Shown here one piece after another: positions 35,061 through 44,844 of a stretch of 64,000 nt of DNA (positions within the stretch are counted from its first letter, which is position 1; each line of letters starts with the position of its first letter). The notes below the pieces were generated by a model. The model was not told the origin of the DNA. It saw only the letters and a list, made by a program, of their open reading frames with translations, and did not search any database. This DNA is from Microbulbifer marinus. Its GTDB lineage: Bacteria; Pseudomonadota; Gammaproteobacteria; Pseudomonadales; Cellvibrionaceae. The stretch spans positions 868,001-932,000 of the forward strand of contig NZ_FNQO01000002.1 in assembly GCF_900107725.1 (NCBI RefSeq), given 5' to 3'. A program made the position numbers and the translations under genes.

Positions 35061-36554
35061 GTGAGCCGAGCAGAGATTGGAACTCGTGTGCCGTTTGAAG
35101 GCGGCGATCAGGGAAAAGCAAAGAAGTCCGGGCCGGATGTGTTGAAAGTGGCAATCCTGGGAGACTTCAGTGGTCGATCCAGCCGCCGAATCTGCGAACC
35201 GGATAATCTCTCCCGCCGGCCGGCGATCCGCTTGAATAAAGACAATTTCGACAAGGTATTCGAGCAGCTTGGTGTGCGCCTTCAGCTTCCAGTGATGGAC
35301 GAGCCCCTTGCTCTATTGGAATTCGACGACCTGCACCCGGACTATCTCTATCGTCGTGTGCCTTTGTTCAGAAAGTTTATCGAGCTGGAAAAGAGGCTGC
35401 AGCAGCCGGAAAAGTTTGCCGGAGCAGTGGAAGAAATTCACCGGTGGCGTCCGGAACTGCTGCCATCGCAGCAGCTTCACGAGGAGCACGACCAGCATGA
35501 ATCGCTGCTCGACCGTATTCTTTCCAGCAAGGGATTTAGCGATATATATGATACGAGTGCTGATGCTCAGATCGACAGGCTGATCAAGGACATTGTCGCA
35601 CCCTATGTCCAGGAGAGACCCGATAGTAACCAGGACGTCTACCTGCGGGCGGTCCAGCAGGCGGCTTCCGAGGCTATGCGCAAAATCATGCATGACAGTG
35701 ATTTCCAGCAGCTCGAGAGCGGCTGGCGCAGCCTGCATATGCTATTGCGGCGTCTGGAAGAGCATCCAAACCTGCAGATCCATCTTGTCGATGTCAGCAA
35801 GGAGGAACTTCTGGCGGATTTCGCTCAGGCCGAGAGCGATCTCGAGGAGTCACAGCTCTTCAAGTGTCTGGTAGAGCGGGAGATGGTCTCAGGTGACCGT
35901 CCCTATAACCTGATTCTGGGTGATTTTTTTATTGCCGATGAAGAGCGGGATCTGCACCTGTTGATCGATCTCGCGACCATTGCTGAGGCAGCTGGCAGCG
36001 CCGTAATACTGGGTGGAGATTGCAGGCTGGCCGGTTGTGCGAGTCTGGCCGGCTCACTGGACGTGGATGACTGGCACTATCCGTTGTCGCAAGTCTTTAA
36101 CGAAAGCTGGCAGGCAGTGCGGGAATACTCCGGCTGTGAGCATGTTGCGCTGGCAGGCCCCAGATTCATGCTGCGGATGCCGTTCGGTGCGGATTCGGCG
36201 CGCACCGACTGCTTTGATTTCGAAGAGCTGACGCCGGAACACGGCCACAGATATTACCTGTGGGGTAACAGTGCCTACCTATTGGTGCTGTCGATCTGTC
36301 AGCAGTTTGCCCGCACCGGAGGATTCGCACCGGTGGTGTCGGCAAGTTTCGAAGACCTGCCGTTGCATCTGCGAAAAATGCCCCAGGGAGACTGGATGAC
36401 GCCCTGCGCAGAAGCGCAATTGACCGATCGGGCTGCCGCCCGTTTTGCCAGTGCCGGTATCAGCACGCTGCGTTCAGTACGAGGGAAAGACCAGATTTTG
36501 CTGCCGCGATTGCAGTCGCTTGCCGGCACAGATCTCAGAGGTCCCTGGAGCTGA
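35061..36554 (+). CDS. TssB-TssC fusion-like sheath protein
   Basis: This 497-residue protein joins two T6SS sheath families in one chain. Residues about 27-125 resemble TssB (VAILGDFSG, then RLNKDNFDKVFEQLGVRLQL and a FDDLHPDYL segment, as in the TssB encoded further on). Residues about 165-460 resemble TssC (ESGWRSLHMLLRRLEEHPN, VDVSKEELLADF, then a WGNSAYLL segment and an end matching the TDRREAEL region). It stops there, so about the last 120 residues of a normal TssC, including the segment after LPLCHYK, are missing. A separate full tssB and two tssC genes exist downstream. The gene starts with GTG two bases after the RAYT-like gene. A cap, assembly or regulatory role for the sheath is possible; I know no characterised member. 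Confidence 0.8.
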   Translation: MSRAEIGTRVPFEGGDQGKAKKSGPDVLKVAILGDFSGRSSRRICEPDNLSRRPAIRLNKDNFDKVFEQLGVRLQLPVMDEPLALLEFDDLHPDYLYRRVPLFRKFIELEKRLQQPEKFAGAVEEIHRWRPELLPSQQLHEEHDQHESLLDRILSSKGFSDIYDTSADAQIDRLIKDIVAPYVQERPDSNQDVYLRAVQQAASEAMRKIMHDSDFQQLESGWRSLHMLLRRLEEHPNLQIHLVDVSKEELLADFAQAESDLEESQLFKCLVEREMVSGDRPYNLILGDFFIADEERDLHLLIDLATIAEAAGSAVILGGDCRLAGCASLAGSLDVDDWHYPLSQVFNESWQAVREYSGCEHVALAGPRFMLRMPFGADSARTDCFDFEELTPEHGHRYYLWGNSAYLLVLSICQQFARTGGFAPVVSASFEDLPLHLRKMPQGDWMTPCAEAQLTDRAAARFASAGISTLRSVRGKDQILLPRLQSLAGTDLRGPWS

Positions 36555-36635
36555 CGGGGCCGGCGATACACTTCCAATAAGCGGGGCTTCATTGTTTGAA
36601 ATCCCTGAAATATCAACAGCGCGAGTCAGAGTGAA

Positions 36636-38330
36636 ATGGACTTAGTTCTCTCGGTGGTGGCCGACCCTCAGGGTGCCAATATGCTCAAGCATACGAAACT
36701 GTTCACGCCCGCCGGTGGCAGTGTAGGGCGCGCGGACAGCAACGATTGGGTACTGCCGGATCCAGAACGTGTGGTCTCTTCGAAACACGCACTGATCACT
36801 TTCAACAACAGCCAGTATTTCCTTACCGACCAGAGTACCAATGGCACTTACCATAACCAGGGCGATAATCCTCTGGGCAAGGGTAACCAGGTACCGCTGC
36901 AAGATGGCGACATTATCGGTATCGGCGACTATCAGCTGAAGGTCAGTATTCGCCGGGCCCAGGCTGAAAGTGGTGTGCCCGCGGGGCTCGGCGACGCTGA
37001 CTTCCTCGACAACTCTGACCGCACCACATTCAGCGCCGCCGCGGCAGCCAAGATGCAGAATCAGGCAGAGGCACAGCAACTGGATAGCTGGCTGGAGCCG
37101 GGCAGCACAGGTTCCAGTAGCAATACGGGTGAATGGGGTTACGTCGGTGGCGCGAATCAGGCTGTGGGCAGTGACGAAAGTCTTCTTTCACCTGATCCCG
37201 CGTCTGCGGACCCGATGGCTGCATTCGGGAGTTCCGCCAGCTCCGGCTTTGGCGTGGGGCAGGATCCGCTGGCTGCTTTCACCGGCACCTCCGCGGCTGC
37301 GCCCACAGCGTCGGGTAGCCAATGGAGCGACGATGACTGGTGGAAAGACGGCAGTGAGCAGGATCATGCGCCGGCGGATCGACACGCGATGCATTTCGCT
37401 GCGCAGCAGGCTTCGTCTGCCGATATTGCGACGGCGCCGGAGCCGTCACGCCCGGCAGCTCCTGCGCCGCAGCCCGCAATGCCGCCGCCAGCGGTGGCGC
37501 AGAAACCGCCACCCGCAGATAACCCGTTTGCAGATTCCTTCGCTGCCATGCAGGGACAGCAAGTAGAGGGCGCCCCGGGTTTTGACGTGGGCACCCAGGC
37601 AGGCAATCCATTCTCCGCTGCATCACAGTCGTTTTCGCAGGTGTCGCCCCAGCAGCCGCCTTCTGGTGAGCAGCAGAGGCCGGTACAGCGTGCGGCCACG
37701 CAGAAAGCCCTGCAGAGTGACGTCCCGGCAACTACCGCATCCGAGGCGGCCTCGGTCGGCCAAAATGCGCTGGCCGCAGGGCTTGGGTTAAACCTCTCGC
37801 CGGCACAGCTACAGCAGGTTGATCAGCAGACGGCCGCCATCGTACAGGAAACCGTCACACGATTGATCGACCTGCTGCGCGCGCGCACAAGCATCAAAAA
37901 TGAACTGCGTGTGCAGCGCACCATGATTCAGACGGAAGCCAACAACCCGCTGAAGTTCAGCGCCACGGCTGCGGACGCGCTGTCTGCAATGTTTGCCGGC
38001 AACGGGGCCTTCATGGCCCCGCAACAGGCGGTGCAGGACAGCTTCGATGATCTTTCCGATCATCAGGTTGCGGTGCTCGCCGGCATGCGCGCCGGCTACG
38101 ACGCGATGCTGAAATTCTTCAATCCCGAAAATATCGAGCGGCGTGTCGGTAATCAGGGCGGCGTCTTTGCCAGCAAAAATGCCAAAAACTGGGAGGGATT
38201 CGCCGAAATGTACCGTGAGTTACTGAAGGACCCGGAAGCCTGCTACCGGCGGCTGTTCGGCGAGGAGTTCGCAACCACTTATGAAAACCAACTGTCCGAG
38301 CTGAAAAACGCCAGAACCCTGAAAAACTAA
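36636..38330 (+). CDS. tagH: T6SS-associated FHA domain protein TagH
   Basis: TagH (Fha) binds phosphothreonine through its FHA domain and relays kinase signals to the T6SS. The FHA domain covers about residues 1-110, with VGRADSNDWVLPDPERVVS, SSKHALI and STNGTYHN. A long Pro/Ala/Ser/Gln-rich linker (about 115-390) follows, then the C-terminal type VI FHA-associated domain (about 395-555), ending in EEFATTYENQLSELK. The protein has 564 residues. PppA, encoded divergently, is its likely phosphatase. Confidence 0.92.
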   Translation: MDLVLSVVADPQGANMLKHTKLFTPAGGSVGRADSNDWVLPDPERVVSSKHALITFNNSQYFLTDQSTNGTYHNQGDNPLGKGNQVPLQDGDIIGIGDYQLKVSIRRAQAESGVPAGLGDADFLDNSDRTTFSAAAAAKMQNQAEAQQLDSWLEPGSTGSSSNTGEWGYVGGANQAVGSDESLLSPDPASADPMAAFGSSASSGFGVGQDPLAAFTGTSAAAPTASGSQWSDDDWWKDGSEQDHAPADRHAMHFAAQQASSADIATAPEPSRPAAPAPQPAMPPPAVAQKPPPADNPFADSFAAMQGQQVEGAPGFDVGTQAGNPFSAASQSFSQVSPQQPPSGEQQRPVQRAATQKALQSDVPATTASEAASVGQNALAAGLGLNLSPAQLQQVDQQTAAIVQETVTRLIDLLRARTSIKNELRVQRTMIQTEANNPLKFSATAADALSAMFAGNGAFMAPQQAVQDSFDDLSDHQVAVLAGMRAGYDAMLKFFNPENIERRVGNQGGVFASKNAKNWEGFAEMYRELLKDPEACYRRLFGEEFATTYENQLSELKNARTLKN

Positions 38331-38356
38331 CCAGAAGGGCATACCGGGAGCCAAAG

Positions 38357-38962
38357 GTGACATTCAAGAAAATTTACCAACTGCTTTTAATCATAACTCT
38401 GGTAGTGACTGTCGCTGCCTGTCAGACAACTCGGCGCACATTGAATTTTGAAACGAGTGTGGAGCTGGCGCTGGATATAGAAAATGACGTAAATCCGGAT
38501 AACGACGGGCGTGCATCCCCGATCGTGGTACGGGTTTTCATGCTGGCTGACGATCGTCAGTTTTCTCGGGAGGACTTCCTGAACCTTTATGAAAACGCGG
38601 AATCGCGCCTCGGCAAAGACCTCATCGATACGGTAATCCTGAAGGAATTTGCGCCGGGTGAGCGGCGAATCGAAAAGCTGCAGCTGACGCCGGAAGTCAG
38701 ATACATAGGCCTGCTGGCCGAATTCGTGCAGTACCAGAAGGCGGATGCATTAATGCTGCTGCCGATCACGGAACACAAGGAAAATGAGTACGAAGTGACA
38801 CTGACTGGTACACAGATCGGCTCCACCGAAGCGCTGGCCATGCGCCGTTCCTCCACCGCCAGCCGCGCGGAGAAAACAGGGGGTAACGGGACGGTGACTA
38901 TTTCCAGTGCCGAATACGAACGTATGCGCAAGCAATTGCAGCAGGCAGAGAAGGGCAAGTAA
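38357..38962 (+). CDS. tssJ: T6SS outer membrane lipoprotein TssJ
   Basis: TssJ is the outer membrane lipoprotein that binds the periplasmic end of TssM. The 201-residue product has a lipoprotein signal peptide with lipobox VAAC, so Cys22 would be acylated; the next residues Gln-Thr favour the outer membrane. The body (about 30-165) has the beta-sandwich features of the family, such as SPIVVRVFMLADDRQF and APGERRIEKLQL. A charged tail of about 30 residues follows. The start is GTG at 38357, 26 bases after tagH, with an aaagg site. Confidence 0.92.
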   Translation: MTFKKIYQLLLIITLVVTVAACQTTRRTLNFETSVELALDIENDVNPDNDGRASPIVVRVFMLADDRQFSREDFLNLYENAESRLGKDLIDTVILKEFAPGERRIEKLQLTPEVRYIGLLAEFVQYQKADALMLLPITEHKENEYEVTLTGTQIGSTEALAMRRSSTASRAEKTGGNGTVTISSAEYERMRKQLQQAEKGK

Positions 38963-39029
38963 GTCAGCAGCAGTCTGACAACCCCAATTTAAGTCCCGAC
39001 CCCAGGTCCGGCTTTTACAAGGAAAAGAT

Positions 39030-40367
39030 ATGTCGGCAAATAATAAGGTGATCTGGAGCGAGGGCATGTTCCTTCGTCCGCAGCACTTCCAGCAGCAGGA
39101 CCGCTACCTGGAAAACTTGCTCGAGGCCCGCACTGGCGCGCTTGGACCTTACACCTGGGGCGCTGTCGAGCTCGCCATCGACAGCGAGCCACTGGCCATG
39201 GGAAAAATCTCCGTGTCCCGCGTGAATGCCATATTTCCCGATGGTACACCCATGCTTGCGCCGGAAAATGAGCACCTCCCAGATGTGCTCGAAGTGCCGG
39301 TTAACACGCGCGATGAAGTGGTTTACCTGTGTATCCCAATGAAACGCCCGGGCAGCCAGGAATCGGTACGGGATCAGGAAGACTTTCCACAGGCGCGTTA
39401 CCAGACCAGTAATTTCGACGCGCGCAACAGTGCCTCTGTTTCTGGTGAGCCGGCACGGATCCAGGTGGGCAAGCTGCGCGCATGCTTGAAACTGGGCAGT
39501 GACGACCTGAGTGGCTATGCCGCCATCGGTATTGCCAGAATCCGTGAGCGCCAGCCCGAAAAGCCGGTGGAGCTCGACGCCGACTATATTCCGCCATTGC
39601 TGAATGCCGAAACCTCCTCGGTGATTAAGGCCTATATCGAAGAGATTAAAGGTCTTTTGAATCACCGTGGCTCCGCTCTGGGGCATCGACTGAGCGACAG
39701 CGGGCGCAGTGGCTCTGCGGAGATCGCCGATTACCTGCTGCTACAGGTGATTAACCGCTTTGAACCCCTGTTGATCCAGCTTACGGCACAGCCGCGGCTG
39801 CATCCCCACAATCTTTATCTGGAATTGCTGCAGTTAGCCGGTGAGCTGTCTACCTTTACCGCTCCCGACAAGCGCCCTCCGGAGATCCCCCATTACGCGC
39901 ACGAGCATCTGCAGCAGAGTTACGCCGGCCTGTTTGCCGCACTGCGCCAGTGTCTCTCCACGGTGCTCGAGCAGACAGCCATCGCCATGGAGCTGGTACA
40001 GCGCAAGTACGGTATCTATGTGGCGCCGGTAACCGATCCCTCCCTGGTTAAGACTGCCAGCTTCATCATGGCAGCAAAAGCGGATATGCCGGGGGACCTG
40101 TTGCGCAGCCGCTTCCCGGGGCAGGCTAAGGTGGCACCGGTCGAGGCGATTCGCGAGCTGATTTCAGCGCAGCTACCGGGCCTGTCGCTGCGTGCTCTGC
40201 CGGTGGCGCCACGGCAAATTCCTTATCACGCCGGCTTTACTTACTTCGAAGTGGAGCGCACCGGCGAACTATGGCAGGCCATGCAGAGATCCGGCGGTTT
40301 TGCCGTGCATCTCGGTGCGGAATTCCCCGGTTTGAGCATGGAGCTCTGGGCAATAAGGAATAACTGA
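39030..40367 (+). CDS. tssK: T6SS baseplate protein TssK
   Basis: TssK trimers join the baseplate wedges to the TssJLM membrane complex. The 445-residue protein begins with the family signature VIWSEGMFLRPQHFQQQDRY (about 7-26). The shoulder domain (about 20-180), helical middle (about 190-320) and C-terminal head (about 320-445) fit the family length. A good aaggaaaa ribosome site precedes the ATG. It ends two bases before tssL. Confidence 0.95.
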   Translation: MSANNKVIWSEGMFLRPQHFQQQDRYLENLLEARTGALGPYTWGAVELAIDSEPLAMGKISVSRVNAIFPDGTPMLAPENEHLPDVLEVPVNTRDEVVYLCIPMKRPGSQESVRDQEDFPQARYQTSNFDARNSASVSGEPARIQVGKLRACLKLGSDDLSGYAAIGIARIRERQPEKPVELDADYIPPLLNAETSSVIKAYIEEIKGLLNHRGSALGHRLSDSGRSGSAEIADYLLLQVINRFEPLLIQLTAQPRLHPHNLYLELLQLAGELSTFTAPDKRPPEIPHYAHEHLQQSYAGLFAALRQCLSTVLEQTAIAMELVQRKYGIYVAPVTDPSLVKTASFIMAAKADMPGDLLRSRFPGQAKVAPVEAIRELISAQLPGLSLRALPVAPRQIPYHAGFTYFEVERTGELWQAMQRSGGFAVHLGAEFPGLSMELWAIRNN

Positions 40368-40369
40368 TC

Positions 40370-41233
40370 ATGAGTAATGACAGCTTCACCCCGCCGCGTG
40401 CGCCCACTGCCGGCGATCGTACAGTGATTGTGCCTACACCCGGCGCAGCCGCCGCCAGCCGTCCGCCCGGCAATGCACAGCCTAACGCATTTGCCGGCGC
40501 CGATGTGCAGCGTGATATCAGCATTCGCAACAGCCTGAACCCTCTGGTTGCCGCCGCATCCAAGTTGCTCGGTGTAATCATCAAGCTGCGGACAACGATG
40601 AAGCATGACAATGTGCCGGACCTGCACAAGCGGCTCACACGGGAAATTCAGAACTTCGAGCGCGAGGCTAAGCAGCTCTCACTTGCACCGGAAACGGTAC
40701 TCACCGCACGCTACCTGCTGTGCACGGTCGTGGATGAGGTGGTCCTGACGACTCCCTGGGGCACGGCCAGTGGCTGGAGCCAGCACTCGCTACTAAGCCT
40801 GTTCCACAAGGAGACTTTTGGCGGCGAGAAGTCCTTCCTGATTCTGCAGCGTATGCTGGAGACTCCGGGATCTCACCTGGAGCTGCTGGAGCTCTTCTAT
40901 CTGTGTCTGAGCCTGGGGTTTCAGGGCAAGTATCGTCTGGTGCAGCGTGGCCACGAGCAGCTTGAACAGATCCGGGACAATCTCTACCAGACAATTGAGA
41001 GTCACCGGCCAGCCATGGAGCGTGATCTGTCGCCGCACTGGCAGGGCTGTGTCGAGCGCAAGACACGAATGATTCACTATATCCCGCTGTGGGTGATAGC
41101 CAGCGTCGTATTTGGCTTGCTGGCGGTTACCTATAGCGGTTATCGCTGGTGGCTGTACCAGAGCGCAACACCGGTGGCGGAAAGTATTGCCGCGATGGCT
41201 GGTGACAAACAAGAAGAAATGCCCAACCGGTAA
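40370..41233 (+). CDS. tssL: T6SS inner membrane protein TssL (DotU family)
   Basis: TssL is the hook-shaped cytoplasmic protein anchored by one C-terminal membrane helix in the TssJLM complex. The 287-residue product has a Pro/Ala-rich start (about 1-40), the DotU domain (about 45-230) with YLLCTVVDEVVLTTPWG, and a membrane helix at about 241-262 (WVIASVVFGLLAVTYSGY). There is no C-terminal OmpA-like peptidoglycan-binding domain, and no separate TagL-type gene is seen here. It is coupled to tssK by a two-base gap. Confidence 0.94.
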   Translation: MSNDSFTPPRAPTAGDRTVIVPTPGAAAASRPPGNAQPNAFAGADVQRDISIRNSLNPLVAAASKLLGVIIKLRTTMKHDNVPDLHKRLTREIQNFEREAKQLSLAPETVLTARYLLCTVVDEVVLTTPWGTASGWSQHSLLSLFHKETFGGEKSFLILQRMLETPGSHLELLELFYLCLSLGFQGKYRLVQRGHEQLEQIRDNLYQTIESHRPAMERDLSPHWQGCVERKTRMIHYIPLWVIASVVFGLLAVTYSGYRWWLYQSATPVAESIAAMAGDKQEEMPNR

Positions 41234-41286
41234 ACCTCGAACGGTTTTTTACCCGGTCCCTGAGGGAGCGGGATCTGGAGCTTTGC

Positions 41287-44200
41287 ATGAAACGCCTGCG
41301 TAATTTCTTTACCAATAAATGGACTCTGGGGTTCATCGGCCTCGTGGCCCTGTCAATGCTGATCTGGTTTGGTGCGAGCTACATCAAGTTCGGCAGTGAT
41401 AACACCACGCTGTCATACGGTGTGCGTGCCACGCTAATCGTGTTCCTGTTCGCTATCTGGCTGGTGTGGAATCTCAGCCAGTGGCTGGTAGAGCGGCGTC
41501 AGAACCGCGCTCTGATCAACGAGATTGAAGAGTCACAGCAGAATGACGTCGATCCCGATGAAGAGCGGAGTCGCGAGGAGCTGAGCACACTGTCCTCGCG
41601 CTTCCGAGAAGCCATGGAGGTTCTGCGTAAGGCTCGTTTCAAGTCGGATCGCGGCAGCGTGTCCCTGTACCAGCTGCCCTGGTACATCATTATCGGCCCG
41701 CCCGGTTCCGGCAAAACCACGGCTCTGGTCAACTCCGGCCTTGAGTTTCCGCTGGCGCAGACTCACGGCAAGGAAGCACTCGGCGGGGTGGGCGGCACGC
41801 GTAACTGCGACTGGTGGTTTACCAACGATGCGGTGTTAATTGATACCGCTGGCCGCTACACCACTCAGGATAGTCACCGCGTCTACGACAACAGCGCTTG
41901 GCAGGCTTTTCTGGCGCTGCTAAAACGCTACCGCCGTCGTCGGCCAATCAACGGTGCGCTGGTGGCAATCAGCCTGCAGGATCTGATGGTGCAGACCACC
42001 GAGCAGCGCCTGCACCAGGCCAAGACCATTCGCCAGCGGATTAATGAACTGCAGCAGCAACTCGGGATCCGCTTTCCGATATACCTGACCTTCACCAAAT
42101 GCGATCTGGTGGCCGGTTTCAGCGAGTTTTTCGACAACCTTTCCCAAGCCGAGCGGGAACAGGTATGGGGAGTGAGCTTCCCGGCAGAGGTAAGCCCCGC
42201 GGCGGGTGCCCAACTCGACAGCTTCGCCTCTGAATTTGAGCAATTGATCGAGCGCCTTAACCAGCGTGTATTGTGGCGGGTACATCAGGAACGCAATGTC
42301 GAGAAGCGGGCTTTGTTACAGGGGTTTCCCGCGCGCATGGAGAGCCTGCGCGACATCCTGACCGATTTTGTGAAGCAAACGTTTAGTCCCAACCGCTATG
42401 ACACAGTACCAATGGTTCGCGGTGTCTACTTTACCAGTGGCACCCAGGAAGGTAGTCCGATAGATCGCATGATGGCATCTGTCAGTGCCGATTTCGGTCT
42501 CGAACGCGATATGAGTCAAAAATTCCAGGGCGGCGGCAAGAGTTACTTCCTGCAACGCCTACTAAAGGATGTTGTCTTCCCGGAAGCCGAGCTGGTCGGG
42601 GTGAATCGCAAGATAGAGACGGCGACGCAGTGGTTGCGTAGGGGCGTCTACGCAGCGTCTACTGCAATATTTGTCGGCGCCCTGTTTCTGTGGACCGGTA
42701 GTATCGCGCAAAACAAGATGTATATGAATGAGGTCAGCGCGAGCATTGCCGAGTATCGGCAGCGCAAACAGGAACTCGGCGGCGGAAAGCTAACCGCAAT
42801 TGATAGCCTGGCGCTACTACAGCCGTTGCACAGTGCCGCTTCAGTTTACGAAAAGGACGAGCATCCCTGGTTAAACAACCTCGGCCTTTATGACGACCGT
42901 GTCGATGCCGCTGCGGATGAGCTCTATCGGGACCAGCTCTACAGCGTGTTTCTGCCCGCCCTGATACGCGACATCGAGAGAGACCTGAATCGCCTGGGAA
43001 GTGACGACCCCGCTCTGGCGCCGACACTGAAGACCTACCTGATGTTCTTCACAGCCGACAAGCGAGACACGGCAGCTTTGCAGGCCTATTACACGGCGCG
43101 TTGGGAGCGCCAGCTGCCAGGGGAGGCTCAGAAGCAGGCAAACCTGGTTCAGCACCTGCAGCGGCTGTTTTCCGAGTCGGTACCGGAGGAGCTGGTGCCG
43201 AATGAGCGGGTGATCGCACGTGCACGACAGCAGTTGCGCCGTGTCCCGGTGCCGCAGCGTCTCTATGCGCAACTCCAGCGCAGCGAACTGGGCGTGACGC
43301 CGGTTGATCTGTACGGCGAAATCGGTGGTGACACCGAGCAGCTTTTTGGCGTCGCCGCGACGGATACACGCTTTACCATTCCCTATCTCTACACGAAGGC
43401 TGGCTATAAAGAGATGGAATTCGGGCCGGACTCGCCCCTGATGAGCCAGCTCGCGGAGGAGCGCTGGATCTACGGTGGTGAGCTCAGCGGTGAGGATTTT
43501 AGTGACGCAGACCGTGAAAGACTCGGCGAAGAAGTCAAGCGTATCTATCTTGGAGAGTACTACAAGCGCTGGCAGAACTTTATCGGCGGTTTCCAGATCC
43601 AGGATTTCCGCACTACCAGTCAGGCGTTGGATTCGCTATCGAAACTGGCGGATCCGGTATATTCGCCGTTGCTCGCTGTAGCGGAAATCACGGCCGATAA
43701 CACGCGCCTGACGACTCGGCCAGAATTGTCAGTCGACGCATCGGGCGTGCCGCTGCCAGTGTCCAGCAACACCCGCAAGCTCGGTGGGGTGGCTGCCGGT
43801 GGTGCCGCTAAGGCCCTGCAGGATAAGTTCCAGCCTACAATTGTCGATTTGCGCTTTGAAGAGTTGCACCGGATTACGCAGAGCGAAAAGGGGCGTCCGT
43901 CGCGGGTTCAGGAATATCTTTCCGCTGTTACGAAAGTGCAGGAATACCTGACCGAGATCGACAGTGCGCCGGATGCGAATGAGGCCGCATTCAACAGTGC
44001 CAAGGTCCGTTTTGCCGGCGGCGGCGGTGACGCTATCAAGCAGTTGCGTATCAAGGCCGCCAACGCCCCCGCGCCTTTTGATCAGTGGCTAAATGAGATC
44101 GCCGACAGCACCTGGGCACTGGTAATGGCCAAAGCCAAGCTGCACGCGGACCGTATCTGGCGCGAGCAGGTCTACGACAGCTACAGCCGCAGTCTTGCTG

Positions 44201-44829
44201 GTCGTTACCCTCTCGGCGGTAATGGCGAGCAGGAAGTGCCGGTGCTGGAATTCAACAAGTTTTTCAAGCCGGGAGGCATAGAACAGCAATTTATCGATGA
44301 ATACCTGAGACCATTCGTTGATACGCGAAGCTGGGCAGTGAAATCTCTCGAAGGGCAAAGCCTGGGCCTGTCCCAGGGGGCGCTTGCGCAAATGCGGCGC
44401 GCTGAACGTATTCGCAATACATTCTTTGGCAGCGGTGAGCAGGCCAGTTATTCATTTCGAATCGAACCAACCAAGCTCGATTCTGGCGTGAGGCTTTTCG
44501 AGCTAGAAATGGGAGGCCAGCGCGTTCCTTACTCCCACGGTCCGCGGACTACGAAAAAGTTGACCTGGCGCGGTGGTGAAACCAACCGCGTGCGCGTCAT
44601 TTTCGAAGATCTCAATGAAACCGTACACCGGAAACACTACGAGGGCGACTGGGCATGGTATCGCCTGTTGGCGAGCTCTGAACTGGAGCGCGGCCGTAGT
44701 AGCACAGAATATTTGGTGACCTTTAAAGAAGAGGGGCGAAAAGCACAATTCCGTTTGTTGGCTTCGGCGGCTAATAATCCGTTCGACAGAAGCCTGTTGC
44801 GGGGCTATCGCTGCCCGGAAACGCTATAA
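41287..44829 (+). CDS. tssM: T6SS membrane complex protein TssM (IcmF family)
   Basis: TssM spans the inner membrane and reaches through the periplasm to TssJ. The 1180-residue protein has two N-terminal membrane helices (about 14-35 and 48-68), a cytoplasmic NTPase-like domain with Walker A GPPGSGKTT (Lys143), and a third membrane helix near 455-476. The large periplasmic part holds the IcmF-related helical region and a C-terminal beta domain (about 1060-1175) that contacts TssJ. Length is normal. It lies 53 bases after tssL and 15 bases before tagF. Confidence 0.95.
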   Translation: MKRLRNFFTNKWTLGFIGLVALSMLIWFGASYIKFGSDNTTLSYGVRATLIVFLFAIWLVWNLSQWLVERRQNRALINEIEESQQNDVDPDEERSREELSTLSSRFREAMEVLRKARFKSDRGSVSLYQLPWYIIIGPPGSGKTTALVNSGLEFPLAQTHGKEALGGVGGTRNCDWWFTNDAVLIDTAGRYTTQDSHRVYDNSAWQAFLALLKRYRRRRPINGALVAISLQDLMVQTTEQRLHQAKTIRQRINELQQQLGIRFPIYLTFTKCDLVAGFSEFFDNLSQAEREQVWGVSFPAEVSPAAGAQLDSFASEFEQLIERLNQRVLWRVHQERNVEKRALLQGFPARMESLRDILTDFVKQTFSPNRYDTVPMVRGVYFTSGTQEGSPIDRMMASVSADFGLERDMSQKFQGGGKSYFLQRLLKDVVFPEAELVGVNRKIETATQWLRRGVYAASTAIFVGALFLWTGSIAQNKMYMNEVSASIAEYRQRKQELGGGKLTAIDSLALLQPLHSAASVYEKDEHPWLNNLGLYDDRVDAAADELYRDQLYSVFLPALIRDIERDLNRLGSDDPALAPTLKTYLMFFTADKRDTAALQAYYTARWERQLPGEAQKQANLVQHLQRLFSESVPEELVPNERVIARARQQLRRVPVPQRLYAQLQRSELGVTPVDLYGEIGGDTEQLFGVAATDTRFTIPYLYTKAGYKEMEFGPDSPLMSQLAEERWIYGGELSGEDFSDADRERLGEEVKRIYLGEYYKRWQNFIGGFQIQDFRTTSQALDSLSKLADPVYSPLLAVAEITADNTRLTTRPELSVDASGVPLPVSSNTRKLGGVAAGGAAKALQDKFQPTIVDLRFEELHRITQSEKGRPSRVQEYLSAVTKVQEYLTEIDSAPDANEAAFNSAKVRFAGGGGDAIKQLRIKAANAPAPFDQWLNEIADSTWALVMAKAKLHADRIWREQVYDSYSRSLAGRYPLGGNGEQEVPVLEFNKFFKPGGIEQQFIDEYLRPFVDTRSWAVKSLEGQSLGLSQGALAQMRRAERIRNTFFGSGEQASYSFRIEPTKLDSGVRLFELEMGGQRVPYSHGPRTTKKLTWRGGETNRVRVIFEDLNETVHRKHYEGDWAWYRLLASSELERGRSSTEYLVTFKEEGRKAQFRLLASAANNPFDRSLLRGYRCPETL

Positions 44830-44844
44830 CCGGGAGAGCTGATA

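Noticed and set aside
34141-35080. RAYT-like gene as an active insertion element
   Set aside because: No terminal inverted repeats or flanking palindromes were found, the HUH histidines are missing, and the gene is tightly joined to the next T6SS gene.
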